DNA of 64,000 nt from Marinospirillum minutulum DSM 6287 (GTDB lineage Bacteria > Pseudomonadota > Gammaproteobacteria > Pseudomonadales > Halomonadaceae), in contig NZ_AULO01000009.1 in NCBI RefSeq assembly GCF_000422325.1, positions 124,001 to 188,000 on the forward strand. Direction: 5' to 3'. The notes under the pieces were generated by a model. It ran no database searches. It saw only the letters and a list, made by a program, of their open reading frames with translations, and was not told where the DNA came from. A program made the position numbers and the translations under genes. How positions within the stretch are numbered: the first letter of the stretch is position 1; each line of letters opens with the position of its first letter. This document shows, piece by piece, positions 9,521 to 18,744 of this stretch.

Positions 9521-9537
9521 AGATACAAGTGTATCTA
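9520..9537. promoter_or_regulatory. Palindromic operator of the mazEF-type pair
   Basis: The exact inverted repeat TAGATACA-AG-TGTATCTA (8-bp arms, 2-bp spacer) overlaps the last base of the -10 box and the start point. AbrB-fold antitoxins, alone or with their toxin, usually bind such a site to shut off their own operon. Confidence 0.7.
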
Positions 9538-9556
9538 TTTTGGTGGGAGTCAGCTA

Positions 9557-9817
9557 ATGCAAAGTGAAATTAAACGCTGGGGAAACAGTGCCGCAGTACG
9601 TCTTTCTACTAGAGTTTTAGCGCAAGCTAACCTTGATGTGTCCAGCCCAATAAGCATCAGAGTGAAGGCTGGCAAGATTGTGATTGAAGGTGTTAAGAAG
9701 GCTCCACGTAAAGTAAACCTACCTTTTTCTGAGGCTGATTTATTGAAAGGGTTGGATGCTCATAGCGCCCATGCAGATGAATTAGCTCACCTCTCTGCAT
9801 CTGAGTTGGGTGAGTAA
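9557..9817 (+). CDS. mazE: MazE/PemI-like antitoxin (AbrB-type DNA-binding)
   Basis: This 86-residue protein has an N-terminal swapped-hairpin AbrB domain typical of MazE (IKRWGNSAAVRLS at residues 5-17, then VSSPISIRVKAGKIVIE). A flexible acidic C-terminal tail follows, which in this family wraps around and blocks the toxin. It overlaps the toxin start by one base (TAATG), the usual coupled arrangement with the antitoxin first. Its palindromic operator lies 20 bases upstream. Confidence 0.88.
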   Translation: MQSEIKRWGNSAAVRLSTRVLAQANLDVSSPISIRVKAGKIVIEGVKKAPRKVNLPFSEADLLKGLDAHSAHADELAHLSASELGE

Positions 9818-10182
9818 TGGCACCGCAATACATTCCTGAACGTAACGATATTATCTGGCTAGACTTTGACCCAACAAAAGGCAAAGAAATTGGCAAGTAT
9901 CGGCCAGCGTTAGTTCTTTCATCTAAACAATACAATAAGCAAACTGGCTTACTAATCTGCTGCCCTATCAGCACAAGCATTCGAGGTGCTGCAACAGAAG
10001 TTAGAGTAAAAAACCTTGATAAACCTTCAATTGTGGCAGCCAGCCTTATTCAAACACTCTCTTGGAAAGACCATAAAGCCAAACTCATTACCCAGGCAGA
10101 AGCGGGTGTAATGGATGACGTTTTGGTGCGCGTTATCCCCCTTATAGGGGCGGAAAGCGTAATTGAAAAGTTTGTTGATTAG
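9817..10182 (+). CDS. mazF: MazF/PemK-family endoribonuclease toxin
   Basis: This 121-residue protein has the MazF/PemK layout: RNDIIWLDFDPTKGKEIGKYRPALVLS at the N-terminus, which contains the beta1-beta2 loop and the conserved Arg of RPALVLS, and CPISTSIRG in the middle, where the catalytic Ser/Thr of the family sits. Such toxins cut single-stranded mRNA at short sequences; the target site cannot be predicted from sequence. The frame is complete with no obvious lesions, so the pair is probably functional. It is followed by a hairpin at 10188-10223 that lacks a T-run. Confidence 0.9.
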   Translation: MAPQYIPERNDIIWLDFDPTKGKEIGKYRPALVLSSKQYNKQTGLLICCPISTSIRGAATEVRVKNLDKPSIVAASLIQTLSWKDHKAKLITQAEAGVMDDVLVRVIPLIGAESVIEKFVD

Positions 10183-10258
10183 TAGAAACTGGGCTAGGGT
10201 TTATTGTGTTAACGCAGCCCAGTCGAATCTAGCAGTTTTACCTGCCAATAAACTTCTT

Positions 10259-10513
10259 TTATAGCAGAAGGGTTGGTAATGCAGATAGGCCTAGTTTATT
10301 TTTTGTATCAGGAGACAATCGATGTGCATGTTTAATAATCCAGTCGGCTAGCTCTTCACCATCCATCACGTTAATAGTTTTACTGCTGTCATTTTTAGAT
10401 TTCTCTATTGTTTTAGCGCTAACTTTTGCACTGGTGATAACCCAGTAATTAGTAGGGTCGTCTGGGTCAATATCTAAATCATTTAGTTGTTGAATCCAGG
10501 ACTTGTATAGTAT
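10259..10513 (-). pseudogene. 3' remnant of an unrecognised gene (possibly a restriction-type nuclease)
   Basis: An open frame of 84 codons ends at 10259 and is closed upstream by TAA at 10514-10516. It has no plausible start; the only Met is internal, in VMDGEELADW. The predicted peptide is protein-like: NYWVITSAKVSAKTIEKS, then a DGEELADWI motif and a Leu-rich tail. The DGxxLAxWI pattern recalls the C-termini of Mrr-like restriction endonucleases, but this is a memory-based impression and not a firm assignment. The N-terminal part is absent, and the break lies against the promoter of the next operon. This remnant fills most of the 409-base interval between mazF and yfhM. Confidence 0.55.
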
Positions 10514-10531
10514 TTAAGCTATTGCTATAAA
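10503..10531 (+). promoter_or_regulatory. Candidate promoter of the yfhM-pbpC operon
   Basis: TTGTAT at 10503-10508 and TATAAA at 10526-10531 are separated by 17 bp. The -10 is preceded by TG at -15/-14 (TGCTATAAA), an extended -10. Transcription would start near 10538, giving a leader of about 54 bases to the ATG at 10592. Confidence 0.55.
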
Positions 10532-10591
10532 TGCGCCCCAACAGTTTTGTATGAATCAATACTAACCAACTATAAAATAAGCGATTTTTTT

Positions 10592-13500
10592 ATGGACAAA
10601 AAACCTGAAGCTGAAGTTACTGCCCCGCATACGCCAACCACTCCGCCCAAAAAGTTTTTCCTGTGGTCATTAATTTTATTCATTTTTAGTGCTTTAGCTT
10701 GGCTAGGCCGCGCCTTATTTGGCCGCTGGAATCCGCCTGTATGGTTAAGGTTAATTGGCAATATTTTTTCAGGTTATTGGGAATGGTTGTGTAAGCACAA
10801 ACGTATTCGGGCACTGCATTTTTTAGCACCCTTAGGTTTTTATGCTTATGTAGTTGGGCAACCTTATTTAGTTGAATTTTTCACGCCTAAACCAGAACCA
10901 GCCTTAACCTATGTAGAACAACTGGAAGAAAAAATAGAACCAGTAAGCTTAAGCCTAAGTACGCCCAGCAACACCCCGCTAGGTAAATTTAGGCTGATAT
11001 TTAATAAAGATGTTGCCCCTTTAGATGACGAAGCCAAAGCCGAACGCTTAAACGGTGTAAGTATTCAGCCTAAAATAGAAGGCCAGTGGTCTTGGTACAA
11101 TAACAACAGCCTAGTTTTTACTCCTACGCAAAACTGGATACCCGGCGCTGAATATAAGGTTACTCTCGATAAACCCGTTTTATTGGGCGACTTAGCCTTG
11201 CATGGTTCCAATGTTAGAAGTTTTTCAATTCCTACCTTCAGAGTAACCAATACCCAAATTCAGTTTTATCAAGACCCAATAGATAACAATCAAAAAAAGG
11301 TAGTGGCTGAATACACCTTTTCTTACCCTGTAGACCCAGTTTTATTTGAACGCAGCCTTAAGCTTTCTGCCAACGCAGGTTTAGAATTTGCCGACCCTAA
11401 GGCCGCCGACTTTAATGTTACCTATTCCCAAAATGGCTACACCGCCTATGTGCACACCAAGCTAATTAACATTCCTAAGCTAGACAGAACGCTCCGCTTA
11501 GTTTTAGACAGCGAAGTAAAATCTACACTTGGTGGTAATAAACTCAGCAATAAAACTAGTCTTAGCCAAACTATTCCAGGGCGCGGTAAATTAAAAATTA
11601 CTGATATAGATATTTTAGTAGTTGACGAAGGGGAAGAGCCGCAACAAGTTTTATCTATGTATATGAACTTCCCTGTGGCGGAACAAGAAATACGTAACAA
11701 AACTAAATTTTGGCTATTGCCCGAAGGTAAGCAAGAACTCAACGAAAAAAACCTTGCTGCCAGCCAACCCTTAAGAGTTGAAATTATTCCCGGTGAATTT
11801 GAAAACTCACAAAGACACAACTTTAAACTAGATATTCCTGCTAAGCGTTCTGTAGTTGTACAAGTAGAAGAAGGGCTTTTAGCCGTGGGCGGCTATGAAA
11901 TGCTCGAAAAATATACGGGCAGGTCCTACTTTAATCAGTACGCTACCAAGCTAAGCTTTATTGCCGAAGGTAATTTACTTTCGATTCATGGCGATAAAAA
12001 AATTGCTATTTTATCGCGTGGTTTACAAGAATTTAACGTGCGTATAGCCCATGTTCTACCAGAGCAAGCGCATGTATTTATGCACCAAAACAACAGCTTA
12101 CAACAAGATAGAGTTTACGATGAACTGCTAGATTCTTTAGTAGTACGTTTTAAACAAACCCACCAAGTAGTTGCCCCTAGCACTAAAAAAATGTCTATCA
12201 CGCCTATAGATTTAGGCGCTTTGCTAGCCAAAGAAAACCTCAACAATGGCTTATTTATTGTAGATATAGAACAAGAAGGCCACCGTGATATACGCTTAAT
12301 CAGCCTTACCGATACAGGCCTAATTGCTAAATATAGCGACACAGGCGCAGTAGATATTTTTGCCGCTTCAGTTAGCCAAGGCCAACCCTTAGCCAATGCA
12401 CTCGTTGAATTACTTAGCGTAAACGGCAAAGCCTTAGTACGTACACGCACTAATAACCAAGGCCACGCGCAGTTTGATGCCAGCACCCTGAAAAAACTTT
12501 CAGGCCACAACGAAAAAGCTAAGCTGATGTATCGCATTACCAAAGGCCAAGATATAGCCTACCTACCCTATTGGTTAGCAAACCGCGAAGTAAATTTTTC
12601 TCGTTTTCCTGTTGGCGGCTTAAACCAACCTAATGCACAACAACTAAGCGCTTACGCCTTTAGTGACCGACGCTTATACCGCCCCGGCGAAGAAGCGCAT
12701 TTAATGTTCATAGTTAAATCGGGCGACTGGAGCTTAGCAGCGACGCACAATTTTCCCTTACAGGTAGAAGTGTTCGACCCACGTGGCCGCGCAGTTTTAA
12801 AAGAAAGAGTACGTTTACACGCCACAGGTTTTAATTCTATAGACTTCGCTTTACCTGAAACCGCTTTAACAGGCGAATACATTTTTCAGGTAAAACAAAT
12901 AATTGATGAAAAACATAACAACTACAAAGAACTAGGCAGCCATATTTTTAACGTGCGTGAATTTGAACCCGACCGCTTAAAAGTAACCGCTAGCTTAGTA
13001 GACCAAGCCTTAACTGGTTGGATAAAACCGCAAGACCTAATCGCCAAGGTAGATGTACAGCATTTATTTGGTGCTCCTGCCGAAGGCGCACGAGTTGAAG
13101 GCAGCCTAAACTTAGTGCCAGCGGCCTTAAACTTCCCCCAATTTAGGGAATATAAATTCCAGTCTTTAGCCAATAGTTTGCGCAGTTCTGTGTACCACAG
13201 CTTAAATATGCAAACTACAGATGCCGAAGGTAAAGCAACTTTTGACCTAGACCTAAACCAAATTAACCAAACCGCTTACACTGTACATTTAACCGCCCAA
13301 GCTTTTGAAAAAGATGCTGGCCGCGCCGTAAATGCTACCGCGCAGCAACTGGTATCTAACGCCGATTATTTAGTGGGTTATAAAATTGATGGCAACCTAA
13401 ACCTGCAACATAACAGTAAACGCAACCTAAGCTTTTTAGCGTTGAACTCTAGGTTAGAACCACAAGCCGTAGAAGGTTTAAGCCTAGAACTTAGCGAAGT

Positions 13501-16414
13501 GCGTTATGTTTCTTCTTTAGCGCGCCAAGATAACGGCACTTATAAATATATTTCGCAAAAGCGTGAATATCCGCTTGAAAGCACAGAAGTCCAGCTTACG
13601 CCAACTGGTTACGACACCACTTTAAATAGCCAAAACCCCGGGCAATTTATTGTGCGTTTACGTGATGCTAAAGGGCAATTACTCAGCCAAATCAATTATT
13701 CCGTAGCAGGTACGGCCAACTTAACCCGTTCGTTAGAACGCAACGCCGAACTACAAGTAAAGCTAGATAAAAATTCTTATAACGCTGGCGAAAACATACA
13801 AGTAAACATTATTGCGCCCTATACAGGCACAGGTTTAATAACTATAGAACGTGATAAAGTCTATACCAGCCAATGGTTTAAAACGACGACCACTAGCTCG
13901 GTACATTCCCTAACTGTACCTGAAGGCCTAACGCATAATGCCTATGTGAATGTGCAGTTTTTCCGTTCTAGTACCGACACAGATATTTACTCTAGCCCGT
14001 TATCTTACGCGGTAGCGCCATTTAATTTAGGCCGCCAGCAAGTTAATTTAGCCGCCGAATTAAACACGCCTGAACTTATGCAGCCGGGTGAAGATTTAAA
14101 CCTTAGCTTAACTACAGAAAGTTCTGCCCGTGTCGCTTTAGTTGCAGTTGATGAAGGTATTTTACAAGTTGCTAAGTTTGAACTGCCTAAACCTATCGAC
14201 TTTTTCTTCCAGAAAATTCGTCTACAAGTGCGCACTTTACAAACGCTAGACTTAATTCTGCCCAACTTTGCGCAGGTTCTTGCCGCCGCCGCAGGTGGTG
14301 ATGATTACGAAGCCGACAACGCTGATTTAATCGCCCAAAACCTGAACCCTTTCAAGAAAAAGCGCCAGCCAGCCGTAGTTTGGTGGTCGGGCTTACAAGA
14401 CTTAGAAGCTGGTAAGCATGAATTAAGCTTCCCCGTGCCTAGTTACTTCAATGGTTCGTTACGTGTGTATGCCGTACTGGTGAGCCAAGAAAAAATGCAG
14501 GTTTTAGCCCAAGATGTAAAAGTGCAGGCCGACATAATTTTATCGCCCAACACGCCACCAGCCGTAGTACCGCAAGATGAAGTAAACCTAACTGTAGGTG
14601 TGTTTAATAACATTAAAGGTTCGGACGCAGCTAAGTTTACCGTTAACTTAGAACTGCCCGAAGGCGCACAAATTTTAGGCGAGCAGCAACAGTTTTTAAC
14701 TCTGAACGAAGGTAAAGATGAGTCCGTTACCTTCCGCGTTAAATTTGCTACCGCACTTGGTGAACAAAAACTGGGCGCACAAACCATTAAATTTATCGCG
14801 CAAAGCGGCGAGCACCAAACCACTTACACCGAAAGCATTTCGGTAAGACCAGCTTCGCCTTATCGCACTACTTTGCATGCTGGCATGGTAAAACCGAAAA
14901 AAGACACGACTCTTAAAGGCTTAAGAACTATGCACCCTGAATATGCTAGTTCTGATGTAAGCGTGTGGGCGTCGCCGTTAATTTGGGCTACTGGCTTAAC
15001 TAACTACCTAGACAGCTACCCACACTTATGTACCGAACAGCTTACTAGCCGTGCTTTGCCCGACTTAATTTTAGGCGATTACCCTCTGCTTAAAAGTGGC
15101 GGGCACATGAAGCTCGACAACATCACCGCCATTTTACGTAGTCGCCAAAATAATACGGGCGGTTTTGGGTTGTGGAATGCTTCGCCCGATACAGCTACCT
15201 ACGCCACGCTCTACGCAGCGCAATTCTTGCTAGAAGCAAAAGACCGCCAGCACCCTATTCCGGAAGACTTACTGAATAACACGCTAAAGTTTGTAAAAAG
15301 CTATGCCAACCGCCAGCACAGCAGCCTAGCTGAATTACGCCAAGCGGCTTGGGCAATTTACTTGCTTGCACGTAATGGCGAAGTAATGAGCCGCGAGCTA
15401 ATCAACCTACAAGCCGACCTAAATAAATATCTCCCCAAACAATGGCAACAAGATTTAACCGCCGCTTATATAGCTTCTAGCCTAGCCCTGCATCAGCAAC
15501 AAGATTTAGGTTTGCCGCTAATGCAAAATTTAGGCTGGCAAGAAAAAGAACGTCGCCAAGTGGTGTATCAAGATAACCTGACCGAATTGGCTATCCACTT
15601 ATATTTACAAACTAAGCACTTCCCTGAACTTACGCCCAAATTGCCTGAAGAAGTGCTGTACACCGCCAGCCGCGCAATTTCGACCCAAAACTACCATAGC
15701 CATTCTGCAGCTTGGCTAATTTTAGGTTTAGAAAGCTATCACCAGCAGGCTACACAAAGCAGCTTCGCTACTGAACTTAGCTATACGCAAAGCGCCAGCA
15801 AAGATGCCATTCAGTTAGCCCCCGCCGCTAACCCTGAAGAACAAGGCACGCTGATTCCAGATACAGCTACCACGCTAAGCATTCATAACCTAGGTACTAG
15901 CCCAGTATTCTATTCTGCCTACCAAGCTGGTTTTGATGCCCAACCCGAACCAGCCGCACAACGCGGCTTAGAAATAAACCGTGCTTACTTAGGTTTAGAT
16001 GGCAAACCCTTAACTACAATTAAAGTTGGCGATGAATTTTTAGTACGCATTCAAGTAAAAGCTTTACTCGATATTGCAGACCAAGAACTAGCCATAGTCG
16101 ATTTACTCCCCGGCGGCTTTGAACCCATGCCGAATGTGCGTACCGAAGCAGAAAGCGCCTCCGCTTATACTTCACCACTGCTGCATAGCATTAAAGGGCC
16201 GTGGAGCTTATCTTTCGACAACCTTAGAGACGATCGTATGCTAATTTACGGCTGGCTCAGAAATAACAATACCGCTGAACTTACCTACAAAGTGCGGGCA
16301 ATTAACTCAGGAACCTTTGTAGTGCCGCCTATTTTAGTTAGCGCTATGTATGAACCGAGCCTGCAAGCTATTACCGCGCCGAGCCAGTTAGTTATTCAAC
16401 CAGCCGATAAATGA
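10592..16414 (+). CDS. yfhM: Bacterial alpha-2-macroglobulin (YfhM/ECAM-type), membrane-anchored
   Basis: This 1940-residue protein belongs to the bacterial alpha-2-macroglobulins, periplasmic proteins thought to trap proteases that enter the envelope. The thioester motif CTEQ is present (Cys1480, in PHLCTEQLTSRA). It is preceded by tandem MG-type beta domains, with RLYRPGEEAHLMFIVKSG and a bait-region-like stretch, and followed by the all-helical thioester domain. E. coli YfhM is a lipoprotein of about 1650 residues; this one lacks a lipobox and instead has hydrophobic segments at about 22-42 and 73-92. The ATG at 10592 is chosen over an in-frame TTG at 10547, although its Shine-Dalgarno sequence is poor. 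It overlaps pbpC by four bases; yfhM-pbpC pairing is typical of the family. Confidence 0.92.
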   Translation: MDKKPEAEVTAPHTPTTPPKKFFLWSLILFIFSALAWLGRALFGRWNPPVWLRLIGNIFSGYWEWLCKHKRIRALHFLAPLGFYAYVVGQPYLVEFFTPKPEPALTYVEQLEEKIEPVSLSLSTPSNTPLGKFRLIFNKDVAPLDDEAKAERLNGVSIQPKIEGQWSWYNNNSLVFTPTQNWIPGAEYKVTLDKPVLLGDLALHGSNVRSFSIPTFRVTNTQIQFYQDPIDNNQKKVVAEYTFSYPVDPVLFERSLKLSANAGLEFADPKAADFNVTYSQNGYTAYVHTKLINIPKLDRTLRLVLDSEVKSTLGGNKLSNKTSLSQTIPGRGKLKITDIDILVVDEGEEPQQVLSMYMNFPVAEQEIRNKTKFWLLPEGKQELNEKNLAASQPLRVEIIPGEFENSQRHNFKLDIPAKRSVVVQVEEGLLAVGGYEMLEKYTGRSYFNQYATKLSFIAEGNLLSIHGDKKIAILSRGLQEFNVRIAHVLPEQAHVFMHQNNSLQQDRVYDELLDSLVVRFKQTHQVVAPSTKKMSITPIDLGALLAKENLNNGLFIVDIEQEGHRDIRLISLTDTGLIAKYSDTGAVDIFAASVSQGQPLANALVELLSVNGKALVRTRTNNQGHAQFDASTLKKLSGHNEKAKLMYRITKGQDIAYLPYWLANREVNFSRFPVGGLNQPNAQQLSAYAFSDRRLYRPGEEAHLMFIVKSGDWSLAATHNFPLQVEVFDPRGRAVLKERVRLHATGFNSIDFALPETALTGEYIFQVKQIIDEKHNNYKELGSHIFNVREFEPDRLKVTASLVDQALTGWIKPQDLIAKVDVQHLFGAPAEGARVEGSLNLVPAALNFPQFREYKFQSLANSLRSSVYHSLNMQTTDAEGKATFDLDLNQINQTAYTVHLTAQAFEKDAGRAVNATAQQLVSNADYLVGYKIDGNLNLQHNSKRNLSFLALNSRLEPQAVEGLSLELSEVRYVSSLARQDNGTYKYISQKREYPLESTEVQLTPTGYDTTLNSQNPGQFIVRLRDAKGQLLSQINYSVAGTANLTRSLERNAELQVKLDKNSYNAGENIQVNIIAPYTGTGLITIERDKVYTSQWFKTTTTSSVHSLTVPEGLTHNAYVNVQFFRSSTDTDIYSSPLSYAVAPFNLGRQQVNLAAELNTPELMQPGEDLNLSLTTESSARVALVAVDEGILQVAKFELPKPIDFFFQKIRLQVRTLQTLDLILPNFAQVLAAAAGGDDYEADNADLIAQNLNPFKKKRQPAVVWWSGLQDLEAGKHELSFPVPSYFNGSLRVYAVLVSQEKMQVLAQDVKVQADIILSPNTPPAVVPQDEVNLTVGVFNNIKGSDAAKFTVNLELPEGAQILGEQQQFLTLNEGKDESVTFRVKFATALGEQKLGAQTIKFIAQSGEHQTTYTESISVRPASPYRTTLHAGMVKPKKDTTLKGLRTMHPEYASSDVSVWASPLIWATGLTNYLDSYPHLCTEQLTSRALPDLILGDYPLLKSGGHMKLDNITAILRSRQNNTGGFGLWNASPDTATYATLYAAQFLLEAKDRQHPIPEDLLNNTLKFVKSYANRQHSSLAELRQAAWAIYLLARNGEVMSRELINLQADLNKYLPKQWQQDLTAAYIASSLALHQQQDLGLPLMQNLGWQEKERRQVVYQDNLTELAIHLYLQTKHFPELTPKLPEEVLYTASRAISTQNYHSHSAAWLILGLESYHQQATQSSFATELSYTQSASKDAIQLAPAANPEEQGTLIPDTATTLSIHNLGTSPVFYSAYQAGFDAQPEPAAQRGLEINRAYLGLDGKPLTTIKVGDEFLVRIQVKALLDIADQELAIVDLLPGGFEPMPNVRTEAESASAYTSPLLHSIKGPWSLSFDNLRDDRMLIYGWLRNNNTAELTYKVRAINSGTFVVPPILVSAMYEPSLQAITAPSQLVIQPADK

Positions 16415-18723
16415 AACCAACAGCCGTATTAGTGCGTTTAAGTGCAGCCTTAGTTGGGCTGCTACTTATCGCGCTAGTAATTTGGCCTTTAGGTAAGCTC
16501 TGGCCTAGCCCGCCTTTACAGTCTTTATTTCCCAATTCGCAATTAGTTTTAGCCGCCGACGGTAGCCTACTGCGCCTTACCACTGCCGCCGATGAGCAAT
16601 ACCGCGCTTGGGTGCCGCTTAGCGCCATCAATAATAATTTGGTTGAAGCTATGTTGGCGCAAGAAGACCGCTGGTTTTACTACCACCTAGGCGTTAACCC
16701 AGTCAGCTTAGTGCGTGGCGCTTTCGCTACTTATACAGGCGGAGCACGCCAAGGCGGTTCTACTTTAAGCATGCAGTTAGTGCGCCTACTTAACCGCACT
16801 TCTACCCGCACGCCTTGGGCTAAGACTAAACAGATAGCGCAAACCTTATGGTTAGAATGGCGTTACAGTAAAACTGAAATTTTAGAAGCCTATTTAAATT
16901 TCGCGCCTTTTGGTGGCAACATTCAAGGCGTTGAAGCCGCCGCTTGGTTGTATTTCAATAAACCAGCCAGCCAAATTTCTACTTTAGAAGCCACAATTTT
17001 AGCCGTTACACCCCAACAACCTAACTTGCGCCCACGCCATGCCGCTTCTACCCATGCAGCGGTTGTGCGCTTATTAACACGCTGGCAAGCCCAAGCACCA
17101 GAACGGCAAGATTTAAACATTCACCCAGTGGCGCAAGCTTATTTTCCTAAACCAGTATTTTTAGCGCCCCACGCCGTAGATTATTTGCTCGCCTTACAAC
17201 CGCATAACCCCAAAATACTTAGCACTTTAGAACCCAACTTACAGTTTTTTTTAGAACAACAATTACAACTTAATCAACCCAGTTTGCAGCGTTATGGCAT
17301 TCAAAATGCTGCGGCTGTGTTAGTGCACTGGCCAAGCCAAAGCCTAGTCGCAATGGTTGGCTCGCTAGACTATTTTAATAAAGCAAATTCAGGGCAAGTA
17401 AATGGCACGCTAGCAAAACGCTCACCGGGTTCAACTTTAAAACCCTTAGTTTATGCCGCAGCTTTAGACCAAGGGTTAATTCACCCCTTAAGCATTTTAA
17501 AAGACACCCCACAAAACTTTGGCAATTACCTGCCCGAAAATTTTGATGGCGGTTTTGCTGGGCCTATTTCTGCAACCTTGGCGTTAAATAGAAGCCGTAA
17601 TATTCCCGTTGTCGCCTTGGCCGAAGCTTTAAACCCCGAACAAGACTTATATTCCCTCTTAAAAAGTACCCAAGTACAGCCCTTAGCCAGCCGCAATCAC
17701 TATGGTTTATCTTTAGTTTTAGGCGGCGCAGAAATTTCTATGTTAGAGCTAGCACGGCTCTATAGCTTATTGGCTAATCAAGGCATAGACACGCCCTTAC
17801 GCTTTACTAAGCCTGCAACGCATACACTTAACAAAACCTTACTAAGCCCTGCCGCCAGCTACCTAACCCTAGATATGCTGGCACAAAACCCAGCGCCAAA
17901 TATAAGCCCACAAGCTTTACAGCACCCTTGGTTTACCGCTTGGAAAACAGGTACAAGCTGGAGCTTGCGCGATGCTTGGACAGCAGGCGTAGTTGGTTCT
18001 TATGTATTAATAGTTTGGGCAGGCAATTTTGACGGTTCTAGCAACCAAGATTTAGTCGGCATAAAAACCGCTGCGCCCTTGTGGTGGCGTATCGCCGATG
18101 GTTTGCCGCGCATAACCGCACAACCAGAACAGCTACGCCCTGTGCCATCTAATTTACAAAAAGTAGACTTCTGCGCCGCTTCAGGAGACTTGCCCAATAG
18201 CCTTTGCCCTAAGGTAGAACAAGGCTGGTTTATTACTGGTGTGTCGCCCATAAAAGTTAGTCAGCTACACCAAAAAGTATGGGTGAATAAAAAGACTGGT
18301 TTAGCCGTATGCCCGCCCTACACACACCAACACGAACAAAGAGTGTATGAGTTTTGGCCGTCAGATTTAGCGAGCATGTTTCAACAAGCTGGCTTAAATA
18401 ACCTAGCTCCGCCAAGTATTGATTGCTCAACGAAGCTAAGTATTCAAGAAGCCAATAAACCACAAATTTTACTGCCTTACGCCAATATAAATTTTATGTT
18501 GAATGCGAAAGGTGTAGGGGTGGAAAACAAGTTAGCCTTACAGGCCGCCGCCGAAGCGCGGGTTAAAACACTTTATTGGCAGGCCGATAATCAGCTTTTA
18601 GGCACTAGCAAACCTAATAGAGTTTTGTACTGGCAGCCCACCACACTAGGCCGCAAACTAATTACTGTTACCGACGACCAAGGGCGCAGCGCCAGCCGCT
18701 GGATAACTATAGATGAGCTATAA
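16411..18723 (+). CDS. pbpC: Penicillin-binding protein 1C
   Basis: This 770-residue bifunctional peptidoglycan synthase has the same length as E. coli PBP1c. An N-terminal signal anchor (about 9-30) leads to the GT51 glycosyltransferase (EDRWFYYHLG, RQGGSTLSMQL, ILEAYLNFAPFG). The transpeptidase domain has the catalytic Ser341 in STLK, SRN and KTGTS. A C-terminal BiPBP_C domain covers roughly the last 90 residues. PBP1c is proposed to cooperate with alpha-2-macroglobulin by repairing the wall after attack. The ATG overlaps the yfhM stop (ATGA), so the two are coupled. Confidence 0.95.
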   Translation: MKPTAVLVRLSAALVGLLLIALVIWPLGKLWPSPPLQSLFPNSQLVLAADGSLLRLTTAADEQYRAWVPLSAINNNLVEAMLAQEDRWFYYHLGVNPVSLVRGAFATYTGGARQGGSTLSMQLVRLLNRTSTRTPWAKTKQIAQTLWLEWRYSKTEILEAYLNFAPFGGNIQGVEAAAWLYFNKPASQISTLEATILAVTPQQPNLRPRHAASTHAAVVRLLTRWQAQAPERQDLNIHPVAQAYFPKPVFLAPHAVDYLLALQPHNPKILSTLEPNLQFFLEQQLQLNQPSLQRYGIQNAAAVLVHWPSQSLVAMVGSLDYFNKANSGQVNGTLAKRSPGSTLKPLVYAAALDQGLIHPLSILKDTPQNFGNYLPENFDGGFAGPISATLALNRSRNIPVVALAEALNPEQDLYSLLKSTQVQPLASRNHYGLSLVLGGAEISMLELARLYSLLANQGIDTPLRFTKPATHTLNKTLLSPAASYLTLDMLAQNPAPNISPQALQHPWFTAWKTGTSWSLRDAWTAGVVGSYVLIVWAGNFDGSSNQDLVGIKTAAPLWWRIADGLPRITAQPEQLRPVPSNLQKVDFCAASGDLPNSLCPKVEQGWFITGVSPIKVSQLHQKVWVNKKTGLAVCPPYTHQHEQRVYEFWPSDLASMFQQAGLNNLAPPSIDCSTKLSIQEANKPQILLPYANINFMLNAKGVGVENKLALQAAAEARVKTLYWQADNQLLGTSKPNRVLYWQPTTLGRKLITVTDDQGRSASRWITIDEL

Positions 18724-18744
18724 CAAGAATTTACGAGGTTCCAA

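Noticed and set aside
10188-10223. 8-bp inverted repeat after mazF as a terminator
   Set aside because: The loop is 20 bases and no T-run follows, so intrinsic termination is unlikely.
11446-14878. Several open frames of 80-140 codons on the minus strand inside the alpha-2-macroglobulin gene
   Set aside because: They lie wholly within a convincing 1940-codon gene, lack ribosome sites and their translations are low-complexity (Ser/Lys/Thr-rich) shadows of the sense frame.
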